A stretch of 64,000 nucleotides of DNA. Origin: Bin87 sp965222895. Lineage in GTDB: Bacteria > Chloroflexota > Dehalococcoidia > Lucifugimonadales > UBA3495. Below, one piece after another: positions 1 to 7,371 of this stretch (positions within the stretch are counted from its first letter, which is position 1; every line of letters starts with the position of its first letter). The notes below the pieces were generated by a model. It searched no databases and was not told the DNA's origin. It saw nothing but the letters and a program-made list of their open reading frames with translations. The position numbers were made by a program, and so were the translations under genes. Location: assembly GCA_965222895.1 (NCBI GenBank), contig CBDCVB010000001.1:62001-126000 (forward strand). The letters are read 5' to 3'.

Positions 1-746
1 TCCTGCGTCCGCCCCACGTACCCCGTGGAGCTCCACAACGCCAGGTGGGGGCAATTCACCTTGTTGTCAAAATCCGCTTCGTCATGCACCAGGTCGATGC
101 TGGCGCCGGCGCGATAGTCCTCGCAGGCGCCGTGGATGGCCGCGGGGTCGTTGAAACAACGGACGTATTCTTCGATAGCCTCGGAAGGGAATACCGTCTC
201 GGCATTGTCCACCCGCATGAAACGGGAACGGATGAAGTAATCCGCGTCGGCGCCGATCACGCGCTCCGGAAAGTCGAAGGGCTGAATCAGGAAAAACCAG
301 TGGTAGGTATTGGTCGCCATCGCCTGGTTCACCATGCTGAACATATGACGTGTCGGCACGATGTCCAACGTCGCCAGTTTCAGGACGCGCTCGGGGTGGT
401 CTTTGGTCAGGCGGTGAGCGACGCGGGCGCCCCGGTCGTGGCTGCCCAGAAAAAATGTGTCGAACCCAAGGTGCGTCATCACGTCAACCTGATCCTGAGC
501 CATTGCACGCTTGGAATAGTTAAGGTGGTCGGGTGCGCCGGCGGGTTTACCACTGTCGCCGTAACCCCGCAGGTCAGCCGTCACCACCGTAAAATCCTCG
601 GCCAGCCGCGGCGCCACCTTGTGCCACATGGTATGAGTCTGGGGGTAGCCGTGAAGCAGGAGTAACGGAGGGCCGTTGCCGCCCTTGACCACGTTAATGG
701 TGGTGCCGGTGGTTGGAATTTGTAACTGCTCGAAACCCTCAAACAT
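1..746 (-). CDS. Haloacetate dehalogenase-like alpha/beta hydrolase (3' end beyond window)
   Basis: Starts at the ATG at 744-746 behind a GGGGA-type ribosome site and runs off the left edge, so the C-terminus with the catalytic His is missing. About 248 residues are visible. They show the oxyanion segment HGYP (32-35), the nucleophile Asp104 in GSHDRGAR, the following Arg105 and Arg108, and a His149-Trp150 pair. In fluoroacetate and haloacetate dehalogenases Asp attacks the C-halogen carbon, the two Arg bind the carboxylate and His-Trp holds the halide, so the visible residues fit that subfamily better than an epoxide hydrolase. It would be a soluble enzyme making hydroxyacids from 2-haloacids. 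It is divergent from the flavoprotein at 1026. Substrate is inferred only. Confidence 0.85.
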   Translation of the reverse strand, partial: MFEGFEQLQIPTTGTTINVVKGGNGPPLLLLHGYPQTHTMWHKVAPRLAEDFTVVTADLRGYGDSGKPAGAPDHLNYSKRAMAQDQVDVMTHLGFDTFFLGSHDRGARVAHRLTKDHPERVLKLATLDIVPTRHMFSMVNQAMATNTYHWFFLIQPFDFPERVIGADADYFIRSRFMRVDNAETVFPSEAIEEYVRCFNDPAAIHGACEDYRAGASIDLVHDEADFDNKVNCPHLALWSSTGYVGRTQ

Positions 747-926
747 AGCTTTCCCCTTTTTGAGTGAAGGATGCAAAACCGGCATTTGGCCAAGAACACT
801 AGTGCCGCCGTCAGGCTACATAATGACGGCGGGAGGCCGGCCTTGTAAATACCTGTGTAAATACGAACTGCCAATACGGTTCGCGCGGGGAGCGACGGAG
901 CCGGGAGCGAGATTCCCCAACGTCCT

Positions 927-955
927 TTGACACCGATGTTGTGCCAATGTACCGT
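927..955 (+). promoter_or_regulatory. Possible promoter for the flavoprotein gene
   Basis: A consensus -35 box TTGACA (927-932) is followed after 17 bases by TACCGT (950-955), a weak -10. It lies just before the 16-base tandem repeat and about 70 bases before the ATG at 1026. The -35 is convincing, the -10 is not. Confidence 0.3.
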
Positions 956-956
956 A

Positions 957-988
957 GTTATGCAGCGCAAGAGTTATGCAGCGCAAGA
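957..988. repeat. Perfect 16-bp tandem duplication in a leader
   Basis: GTTATGCAGCGCAAGA occurs twice head to tail with no mismatch (957-972 and 973-988). It sits between the candidate promoter and the start of the flavoprotein gene, so it would be in the 5' untranslated region or act as a direct-repeat operator. Confidence 0.8.
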
Positions 989-1025
989 TTGCGACGGCAA
1001 ATCCAAACTGAGAGCGAAAACACCG

Positions 1026-2195
1026 ATGGCCATCCAAATCCACGACATCGCACATTACCTTAACACCGCGCGCCGCATGGCAGAGCAGGTTGCAATCGAC
1101 GCCGACCGCATTGACGCCGACCGACAACTGCCGCCCGAGTTGGCGAACGAGATGGCCGACGAAGGGTTGTTCCGGCTGCTCCTGCCCCGCTCTTTGGGTG
1201 GCGCGGAGCTGGAGCACCCCGATTTCCTGAGCATCCTGGAGGTTTTCGCCGGCGTGGACGCCAGCACCGCCTGGTGCCTCAACCAGAACAATGTATTTTC
1301 GACCAGCGCCTCTAGAATGCCGGCCGCCACTGCCCATGAGATTTGGGACGATCCTAGGGGCGTGGTTACCAACGGCCCGCCGACCGCCGCATCTCTGGCG
1401 GTGCCAACTGATGGCGGCTACCGCCTGAGCGGGCACTGGAATTTCAGTAGCGGCAGCGACCACGCCACCTGGATAGGCGCTCTGGCTCCGCTGGGGGAGC
1501 CGGGACAGAACGGCGATGCCGCTCGCAACCGGGCCGGAACCAGGATACTTCTGATGCCAAAAGCCGCCGTGCGCATGGTGGACCTGTGGCACGTTCCCGG
1601 ACTGCGGGGCACCGGCAGTTTCAGTTTTCAGGTGGATGACCATTTCGTTCCGGAGGAGCGCGTTTACGACCCGGAAGGCGTGTCGTCCGAAGGTGGGCCG
1701 CTGTACTGCATCCCCCGGACTTTGCTGTTCGCCACCGGATTTGCCACTGTTGCACTCGGGGTGGCCAGGAAGAGCCTGGAGATCGCCATCGCCCAGGCCG
1801 GCAACCGGATGCCGGGTCGCTCTCAAGTTGTCCTGCGCGACCATCAAACCGCCCAGCGTGCCATCGGTGAAGCCCACGCCATCCACCAGTCGGCCCGCGC
1901 GTTTTTGCGGGACAGCCACGCCGCCGTATGGGATGCGGCTTGCCGGGAACGCAGTCTGCAAGTCGAACAGCGCATACAGCTGCGGGTCGCCGCCACCCAC
2001 GCCATCCGGATGTCGGCGCAGGTGGTGGACACCGCGTACACCCTGTGCGGCGCCGGCGCGATTTTCGAGTCCAACCCGATCCAGCGCAGGTTCCAGGACA
2101 TCCACGTAATTACGCAGCACACCCAGGGTCACCACGTGCACTTCGAAACCGCCGGCCAGTATTTACTGGGGTTGGAGCCGCAGGGCATTTTCTAG
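1026..2195 (+). CDS. Acyl-CoA-dehydrogenase-like flavin monooxygenase (DszC/HpaB type)
   Basis: 389 residues from the ATG at 1026. Upstream in-frame starts fall in the tandem repeat and add a low-complexity leader, so they were not chosen. The fold order is that of acyl-CoA dehydrogenases: N-terminal helices (about 1-110), a beta domain with GYRLSGHWNFSSG (131-143) and C-terminal helices (about 240-385). The catalytic Glu context of true dehydrogenases is not evident, and the LSG.W.F.SG motif is typical of group D flavin monooxygenases that use reduced flavin from a partner reductase. No reductase is adjacent. Likely a cytosolic oxygenase of an organic S, N or ring compound; substrate unknown. 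It diverges from the dehalogenase-like gene. Confidence 0.75.
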   Translation: MAIQIHDIAHYLNTARRMAEQVAIDADRIDADRQLPPELANEMADEGLFRLLLPRSLGGAELEHPDFLSILEVFAGVDASTAWCLNQNNVFSTSASRMPAATAHEIWDDPRGVVTNGPPTAASLAVPTDGGYRLSGHWNFSSGSDHATWIGALAPLGEPGQNGDAARNRAGTRILLMPKAAVRMVDLWHVPGLRGTGSFSFQVDDHFVPEERVYDPEGVSSEGGPLYCIPRTLLFATGFATVALGVARKSLEIAIAQAGNRMPGRSQVVLRDHQTAQRAIGEAHAIHQSARAFLRDSHAAVWDAACRERSLQVEQRIQLRVAATHAIRMSAQVVDTAYTLCGAGAIFESNPIQRRFQDIHVITQHTQGHHVHFETAGQYLLGLEPQGIF

Positions 2196-2229
2196 GGTGT
2201 GTTGACAAATACCGTCATTCCCGTCCTCT

Positions 2230-2259
2230 ACCGTCATTCCCGCGAAAGCGGGAATCCAG
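2230..2259. repeat. Left arm of a split palindromic (REP-like) repeat
   Basis: The arm contains the small hairpin CCCGC-GAAA-GCGGG and is, over about 30 bases, the reverse complement of 3768-3797 with only a few differences. A partial copy (ACCGTCATTCCCG) lies just upstream at 2210-2222. The two arms would form one long palindromic intergenic element if the IS between them were absent. Confidence 0.8.
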
Positions 2260-2307
2260 TGGCCGAAGTCGTTAATCACGGTTCTGATTCTTCTCGGCTT
2301 TGTACAA

Positions 2308-3672
2308 TCAAGCGGCATAGGCTAGCGTGTCGAGCATCCTGTGGTACAAGAGGCGCGGGACTTTTATCGATTCGTGCTCGCGCTCGGACGGCATAAAAGT
2401 TCCCTGCTGCACCCAGAGGTGTCGTCTGACCAGGGCGATGGCGTCGGCGAAGGAAGGGCTGGTTTTGTCATACCACGCCGCGGTGCGCGGCGCCATGCCG
2501 CCACGCTGTTCGATCAGGATATCCGCGGCCAGCGTCACCACGCTGAACAGGCCAAAGAGCGCGGGGGTGGTTCGGGCGATGGCTCGTTCCGACCACTGGC
2601 GCTGGGTTTCCATGCCCAGGTGAGCCCGCAGCTCCTCAAAGGTCACCTAGACCTGCCACCGCAGCAGATACCACTGCAGTATCCGCAGGGGTTCCGCCTC
2701 GGTGTCGGTGCATAGTAAAGCATAGGGCCCGCGGCGCTCCGCCAGGTATCTGATGACGACCCAACGTATGGGAAGGCGCGGCGGCCCGCCGTGGTACCAC
2801 AGCGCTACGCCCGAAGCGAGCTCGACCATGGCGGTACTGCCGTCGGAACCGGTGGCGCGGTAGGGAATCCATTGTGTAGCGGGATCGTCCAGCACCGCCG
2901 TGGGACTGGGCAGTCGCGCGCCGACCACCCGGGGCCGCCCGATCTGGCCGGGCCGCCGCGCTGGCGCGGGCTGGTACAGGGACGCGTCCTTGCGCAGTTT
3001 GGTGACGACGACAATCGGCTTTGACATACTCTGGCAATGCCGCAGGAACTCGCGCTTGGCGTAGCCGCCATCGGCCACCACCACCAGGTCCCTCTCCGGC
3101 AGCCAACGGCGCAGGCAGACCAGCATCTGCTGGGCGTAGTCGGTTACCGTCTTGTGCCGGCGGCCTTTGCGCCGGTCGTAGCGGGCCGACACCACCAGCG
3201 CGGTCAAAAACGGCAGCGCCCAGTATCGACCCGCCCACCCGATACGCGTCAGCAACATCAGGCTCACCCATTGCAATCCGGGGGTCATCACCACCTGGTC
3301 GTCCTTGGACCGCACCGGATCCCGATACCACCCCTTGGCCGCAATCTTCCGGCCCCAGCGTCGCTCCACCGTCTCGTCAATGCCGAACACCAACGGCTCG
3401 GTGGACGAACCAAGGCGCCCGGCCACCAGCAGCAACAGCGCCCGGCTCAGTTGCAGTGGCGACCATCGGGCGCGGTTGAGCACGTGGTGATAGACGGCGA
3501 AGTCGCCGTGCTGCCCAATCCCCAGGATGTTGAGGGCGGAGGACACGGTGCGTTTGCCGGGAGACAGGATCGCTCCCATGGCCAGGAGTTGGGCTTTGCG
3601 CCAGGTCCTGGGGTCAAACAGGTGCTCAAAGGGCAGCAGCAGGGTTACCATGACTGCGGGCAGGGTGGGCAT
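2308..3672 (-). pseudogene. DDE transposase, interrupted by an amber codon at the catalytic Glu
   Basis: A frame of 454 codons starting at the ATG at 3670-3672 with AAGAGG upstream. Visible DDE features are the first Asp in FGIDETVERRWG, the second Asp in VVVADGGYA and the C-terminal segment WYLLRWQV-stop-VTFEELRAHLG. In this family the position after RWQV is the third acidic residue (Glu) of the triad. Here the codon at 2647-2649 reads TAG, one base from GAG. The frame continues intact to 2308, so there is no frameshift. A hairpin (CTCGACC 3674-3680 with GGTCGAG 3695-3701) covers the region just before the start and could limit translation. Family assignment to IS701/DDE_5 is from motif memory. 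Confidence 0.85.
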
Positions 3673-3691
3673 ACTCGACCTCTTGTGGTGA

Positions 3692-3720
3692 TTTGGTCGA
3701 GCTTACCCTGTTCTTATAAT
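3692..3720 (+). promoter_or_regulatory. Possible outward promoter at the IS end
   Basis: A perfect -10 box TATAAT (3715-3720) has TTTGGT (3692-3697) 17 bases upstream as a poor -35. It points out of the IS toward the PaREP1 gene at 3814, whose native upstream region has been displaced by the insertion. Confidence 0.3.
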
Positions 3721-3767
3721 TTATCTAGCTTTTGTACAAAGTCGAGGATTCTTTAATCATACCCTCT

Positions 3768-3797
3768 CTGGACTCCCGCTTTCGCGGGAGTGACGGG
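3768..3797. repeat. Right arm of the split palindromic (REP-like) repeat
   Basis: Contains CCCGCTTTCGCGGG and mirrors 2230-2259. The PaREP1 ribosome site begins a few bases after it. Confidence 0.8.
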
Positions 3798-3813
3798 TTG
3801 CAGGAGATTGACA

Positions 3814-4182
3814 ATGGCCACACAGAAGTACCGCGAAGATAGTCGCACCCTACTGGATCAGGGCCGCGAGGAGCTGGCTAGGGGCGACGTGCGCCAGGCT
3901 TCCGAGAAAGGGTGGGGGGCGGCGGCCCAAATCGTAAAGGCGGTCGCGGAGGGTCGAGGTTGGCCCCACACCTCCCACCGCCACCTGTTCACTGCGGTGG
4001 ACACCCTACGAGACGAAACCGGCGACGCGGATGTCCGGCGCCTGTTCGACGTGGCCAGCGCCCTCCATGTCAATTTCTACGAGGACTGGAGAAGTGCTGA
4101 GAGTGTTGCGGAGGCCCTGGACGACGTTGCCCGCCTGTTGGACAAGCTGGCCCCCTCGCTCACGCGTGAGAAAAGGCCATGA
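3814..4182 (+). CDS. PaREP1-family helical protein (HEPN-like), copy 1
   Basis: 122 residues from the ATG at 3814 preceded by CAGGAG. All-helical, with the pattern GD.R.A.EK.WGAAAQ (residues about 24-42), a central His region and A.LH.NFYEDW near the end. This is the signature of the PaREP1 family, whose function is not established; by fold it resembles HEPN-type helical bundles. A relative sharing EK.WGA.AQ and LH..FYE is at 28138-28614. This copy stands alone between the IS element and the hydantoinase gene, and its original promoter region appears to be interrupted by the IS. The typical R-x4-6-H motif of HEPN RNases is not clear, so no RNase activity is claimed. Confidence 0.7.
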   Translation: MATQKYREDSRTLLDQGREELARGDVRQASEKGWGAAAQIVKAVAEGRGWPHTSHRHLFTAVDTLRDETGDADVRRLFDVASALHVNFYEDWRSAESVAEALDDVARLLDKLAPSLTREKRP

Positions 4183-4442
4183 CGGGTTGGTTTGTTAATT
4201 GTCAACAGGCTCTAGGTTGCGAACCCAGCCGATGTCGAGGGTCGGCCACGTGGTCAACCCTTGTCGCCAATCGGTGCGGCGGGTATGATTCGGGGCGTCC
4301 CAGTACCCATTAGACACCAGTATCCAATAGACAGTTGAAGCCAACCCGTTGATTGCCGGTCGCATTCGTTGGCGAGCTTGGTTCGTTGGCGAGCGTGGTC
4401 GGAATGGGCAGTTGGACGCAACCCGGCAAGCGAGGTGCAGTC

Positions 4443-5861
4443 ATGGCCGCAACACGGGTGGATACGGTTATCGTCGGCGGGCAAATCGTTACATCGTCCC
4501 AGGTGTACGAGGGTTCCATTGCCATCGCCGGCGAAAAGATAGTCGCGATTGGGCCGGAACAGTACCTGCCGCCGGCGGACAACTACATCGACGCTTCGGG
4601 CAAATTTGTGTTGCCGGGTCTCATCGACAGCCACGTGCATCTGGACGGGCACGACAACTACGCGTTGGGGTCGCTGGCTGCCGCGCACGCCGGATTGACT
4701 ACGTTGGTGCCTTTCGGCACCTACAATCTGGAGGGCGACGAAACACTCCCGCAGGCCTTGCACCGGACGCGGGAGCAGGTTGAACAGAACGCGCTGACCG
4801 ACTTTGCGTTCCACTTCATCCTCCAAAACCGCCCGAGCATCCTGACGGGATTGCCTGAGGCCTTCGATTTGGGGGTCAAGTCCTTCAAGATGTTTATGAC
4901 CTACAAAAAGCGCCCCTTCCGTATGTGCGACGACGACTATATTTGTGAGGCTATGGATATGGTGTCGCGTGGTGGCGGGGTGCTGCAGCTGCATTGTGAG
5001 AGCGGCAACATCATCGAATATTTGGAAAACAAACTGATTGCTCAAGGGCACACCCACCCCACGGACTTCCCGTCGGCGTGCCCCGATTGGGCGGAAGAAG
5101 AGGCCATTAACCGCGCGGTCAAGATGAGCGCGGCAACCCGCTGCCCGACCTACGTGGTGCACCTGAGTACGCAATTGGGCCTGGAACGCATCAAACAGGC
5201 CCAGAGCCAGGGGCAGGCGGTGTGGACGGAAACTTGCCCGCAGTACCTGCTGTTGTCTGATGCCCAGATGGCCGAATACGGGCCGCTGGCGAAGATTGGC
5301 CCGCCGCTGCGACCCGAGGACGGACCCGACCGTGAATCCCTGTGGCAAGGCTTACGCCAGGGCAACATCTCCATCGTATCCAGCGATCACGCCCCCTATC
5401 CACAGGAATTGAAGCAAGTGGGCTGGGACAACATCTTCGTCGATCCAGAGGGGCGTTCGGTGCCCTTTGGTTCGCCGGGCATCGAAACCATCGTGCCGTT
5501 GATGTACAGCGAAGGAGTGGTGAAACGCGGGTTGCCCATCTGGTGGTTGGCCCGCGTCATGGCCGAGAACCCGGCCCGAATCTTCGGCTTATACCCACGC
5601 AAGGGAGTGATTCAGATTGGCTCTGACGCTGACCTGCTGATTTTGGACCCCAATGGCGACCGGGTGGTTACGGCCCGAGACCACCGCGGCAACTCCGGCT
5701 ACACGCTGTTCGAGGGTTGGCAGGTGAACGGGCGCCCGTGGATGACGCTCCTGCGCGGCCAGGCGCTGTTGAGGGATGGCGCGTTGGAACAGAAACCCGG
5801 CTATGGCAGATTCCTGGAGAGCGAGGCGCCACGCGCGCCCCTGGGCGGCCCGGTCAGCTAA
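4443..5861 (+). CDS. Dihydropyrimidinase / hydantoinase-type amidohydrolase
   Basis: 472 residues from the ATG at 4443 with GAGGTG upstream. It carries the full binuclear-metal set of cyclic amidohydrolases: DSHVHLDG (His64, His66), the carboxylated Lys149 in SFKMFMTYKK, His184 (LHCES), His240 (VVHLST) and Asp315 (SSDHAPY). The family hydrolyses cyclic amides such as dihydropyrimidines, hydantoins and dihydroorotate-like rings. The biosynthetic dihydroorotase is the separate pyrC at 52834, so a catabolic hydantoinase or dihydropyrimidinase role is more likely. The amidase gene at 6127 follows on the same strand and could act next on a ring-opened amide; that link is inferred. Confidence 0.88.
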   Translation: MAATRVDTVIVGGQIVTSSQVYEGSIAIAGEKIVAIGPEQYLPPADNYIDASGKFVLPGLIDSHVHLDGHDNYALGSLAAAHAGLTTLVPFGTYNLEGDETLPQALHRTREQVEQNALTDFAFHFILQNRPSILTGLPEAFDLGVKSFKMFMTYKKRPFRMCDDDYICEAMDMVSRGGGVLQLHCESGNIIEYLENKLIAQGHTHPTDFPSACPDWAEEEAINRAVKMSAATRCPTYVVHLSTQLGLERIKQAQSQGQAVWTETCPQYLLLSDAQMAEYGPLAKIGPPLRPEDGPDRESLWQGLRQGNISIVSSDHAPYPQELKQVGWDNIFVDPEGRSVPFGSPGIETIVPLMYSEGVVKRGLPIWWLARVMAENPARIFGLYPRKGVIQIGSDADLLILDPNGDRVVTARDHRGNSGYTLFEGWQVNGRPWMTLLRGQALLRDGALEQKPGYGRFLESEAPRAPLGGPVS

Positions 5862-6126
5862 CGTGTGGCGGAGTTTTACCGGCGGTCAATCGCAATCGTT
5901 ACCAGCGTGATGGCCGCAAACGCCAGTCCATGAAAATTTCCGACGTTGCCGCCGCATACACGCGATACCAGCGCCTCGGGACGTCCTGGTCCACACACTT
6001 CTAGCATGTTGTGGTGGGGGCAGACGCCGCCGGCGGTGTGGGATTGGTATATCATGCCGTCAGATGGACCCGACAGCGGCGTTACCGTCAACGAAGCGAT
6101 GTTGTAGGTCGGATTTGGGATCTACC

Positions 6127-7326
6127 ATGACACAAGCATCCCGGACCATAAATGATCCGCTCAACGCTTTTTGCCACGACAGCGAAGCCTGGTTGGCGGG
6201 CGCTCCCACCGGATCCCTTGCCGGTCTGACATTTGCCGCCAAGGATATATTCGATGTGGTGGGTCATGTGACCGGATGTGGCAATCCCAACTGGAAGGCC
6301 ACCCACGCGCCGGCCGATGCCACCGCCTGGGTGGTCCAACAGCTGGTGGATGCTGGCGCCACCATGGTGGGCAAGACTATCACCGATGAACTGACCAGGG
6401 GTATCTTTGGCGAGAATGTCCACTACGGCACACCCACTAACCCGCGCGCTCCCGGGCGGGTGCCGGGTGGTTCCTCCAGCGGTTCCGCGTCGGCGGTGGC
6501 TGGGGAACTGGTCGACTTCGCCCTGGGTTCGGACACCGGCGGTTCGGTGAGGGTTCCAGCCAGCTTTTGTGGCCTGTATGGATTGCGCCCCACCCACGGC
6601 AGGATTCCGAGCGACGGAATGCTGCTGCAAGCGCCCACCTTTGACACCATCGGCTGGTTTGCCCGAGATGCCGACACATTCGCGCGAGTGGGCGCCGTGT
6701 TGCTGCCGCCTCAACCCACGACCGAGCCCCCCCGCAATCTGGTCATAGCGGATGATGCGTTTGAGCTGGCCGAACCGCCCGTGCGCGCCGTACTGTTATC
6801 AATTGCGGACACCATCGGTTCGCTGTTTGATTCCATGTCAACCCAGCGCTTGTCGCCGACCAGTCTCACCGAATGGTCTGGACACCAGCAGATTTTGCAG
6901 AGTCGGGAGGCCTGGGAGTCGATCCGGGAGTGGATTGATGAGGTCAACCCGGCTTTCAGCTTTGAGGTGTCAGACCGCTATGTGATGGGCCGGTCGATAA
7001 TCGACTCCCAGGTCGCTGACGGACAGGTTGGGCGGGATGCGGTGATTGCGCGTATGGACGAGGTGTTTGCTGATCAGCAAACCGTAGTGTGTCTGCCGAC
7101 TACGGTCGGGCCGGCGCCCCTCGTCGGACAGCCGGTATCGGAACGACATTCCCTGCGGTTACGCAACAGCGCGCTGACTTCCATTGCCGGCAACACCGGC
7201 CGGCCGCAACTGACGTTGCCCCTCGGTGTGGTGGACGGCCTGCCGGTGGGATTGTCCCTGTTGGGCGATCGAGGTTCCGACGAACAGTTGATTGAGCTGG
7301 CGCGGGAAGTCGCTCGCCTTGGTTAG
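6127..7326 (+). CDS. Amidase signature family hydrolase
   Basis: 399 residues from the ATG at 6127; an upstream in-frame ATG at 6064 has no family sequence and was rejected. The Ser-cisSer-Lys triad is visible: Lys39 in FAAKDIFDV, the cis-Ser in GGSSSGSA (about Ser116) and the nucleophile Ser140 in DTGGSVRVPAS, followed by GLYGLRPTHGR. It is somewhat shorter than the 450-500 residues usual for the family and resembles the compact AtzF/indoleacetamide-type amidases. Hydrolyses an amide to acid plus ammonia in the cytosol. The preceding 265 bases (5862-6126) hold no gene or clear signal. Probably co-functional with the hydantoinase upstream. Confidence 0.88.
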   Translation: MTQASRTINDPLNAFCHDSEAWLAGAPTGSLAGLTFAAKDIFDVVGHVTGCGNPNWKATHAPADATAWVVQQLVDAGATMVGKTITDELTRGIFGENVHYGTPTNPRAPGRVPGGSSSGSASAVAGELVDFALGSDTGGSVRVPASFCGLYGLRPTHGRIPSDGMLLQAPTFDTIGWFARDADTFARVGAVLLPPQPTTEPPRNLVIADDAFELAEPPVRAVLLSIADTIGSLFDSMSTQRLSPTSLTEWSGHQQILQSREAWESIREWIDEVNPAFSFEVSDRYVMGRSIIDSQVADGQVGRDAVIARMDEVFADQQTVVCLPTTVGPAPLVGQPVSERHSLRLRNSALTSIAGNTGRPQLTLPLGVVDGLPVGLSLLGDRGSDEQLIELAREVARLG

Positions 7327-7371
7327 TCGCGAGGCCTGGGAGCGCCTGACTCCCGGCGGCAGAATGGGTCT

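Larger units (their letters stand above)
2272..3759. mobile_element. IS701-like insertion sequence, inactive
   Basis: About 1.47 kb holding one transposase frame. Inner inverted repeats are CTCGGCTTTGTACAA (2293-2307) and its imperfect complement TTGTACAAAGTCGAG (3732-3746). Identical TTAATCA copies sit outside (2272-2278 and 3753-3759) and are the candidate target duplication, though its exact length is uncertain because TTAA or similar may be the real site. The element splits a REP-like palindrome whose arms lie at 2230-2259 and 3768-3797. The transposase carries a nonsense codon, so this copy cannot move unaided. Confidence 0.8.

Noticed and set aside
45..665. 206-residue plus-strand frame at the left edge
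   Set aside because: The opposite strand encodes a dehalogenase-like hydrolase with catalytic residues; this frame is its shadow.
816..2141. Long open frame on the minus strand across the flavoprotein gene
   Set aside because: It is an antisense shadow: no family motif, Arg/Gly/Ala/Pro-rich composition, and the plus-strand frame has a recognised fold.
2647..2649. Amber readthrough or pyrrolysine in the transposase
   Set aside because: The family residue at this site is Glu and no pyl genes or readthrough signals are visible, so a simple nonsense mutation is preferred.
4254..5348. Long minus-strand open frame over the hydantoinase gene
   Set aside because: The plus strand has all metal ligands of an amidohydrolase; the antisense frame has none.
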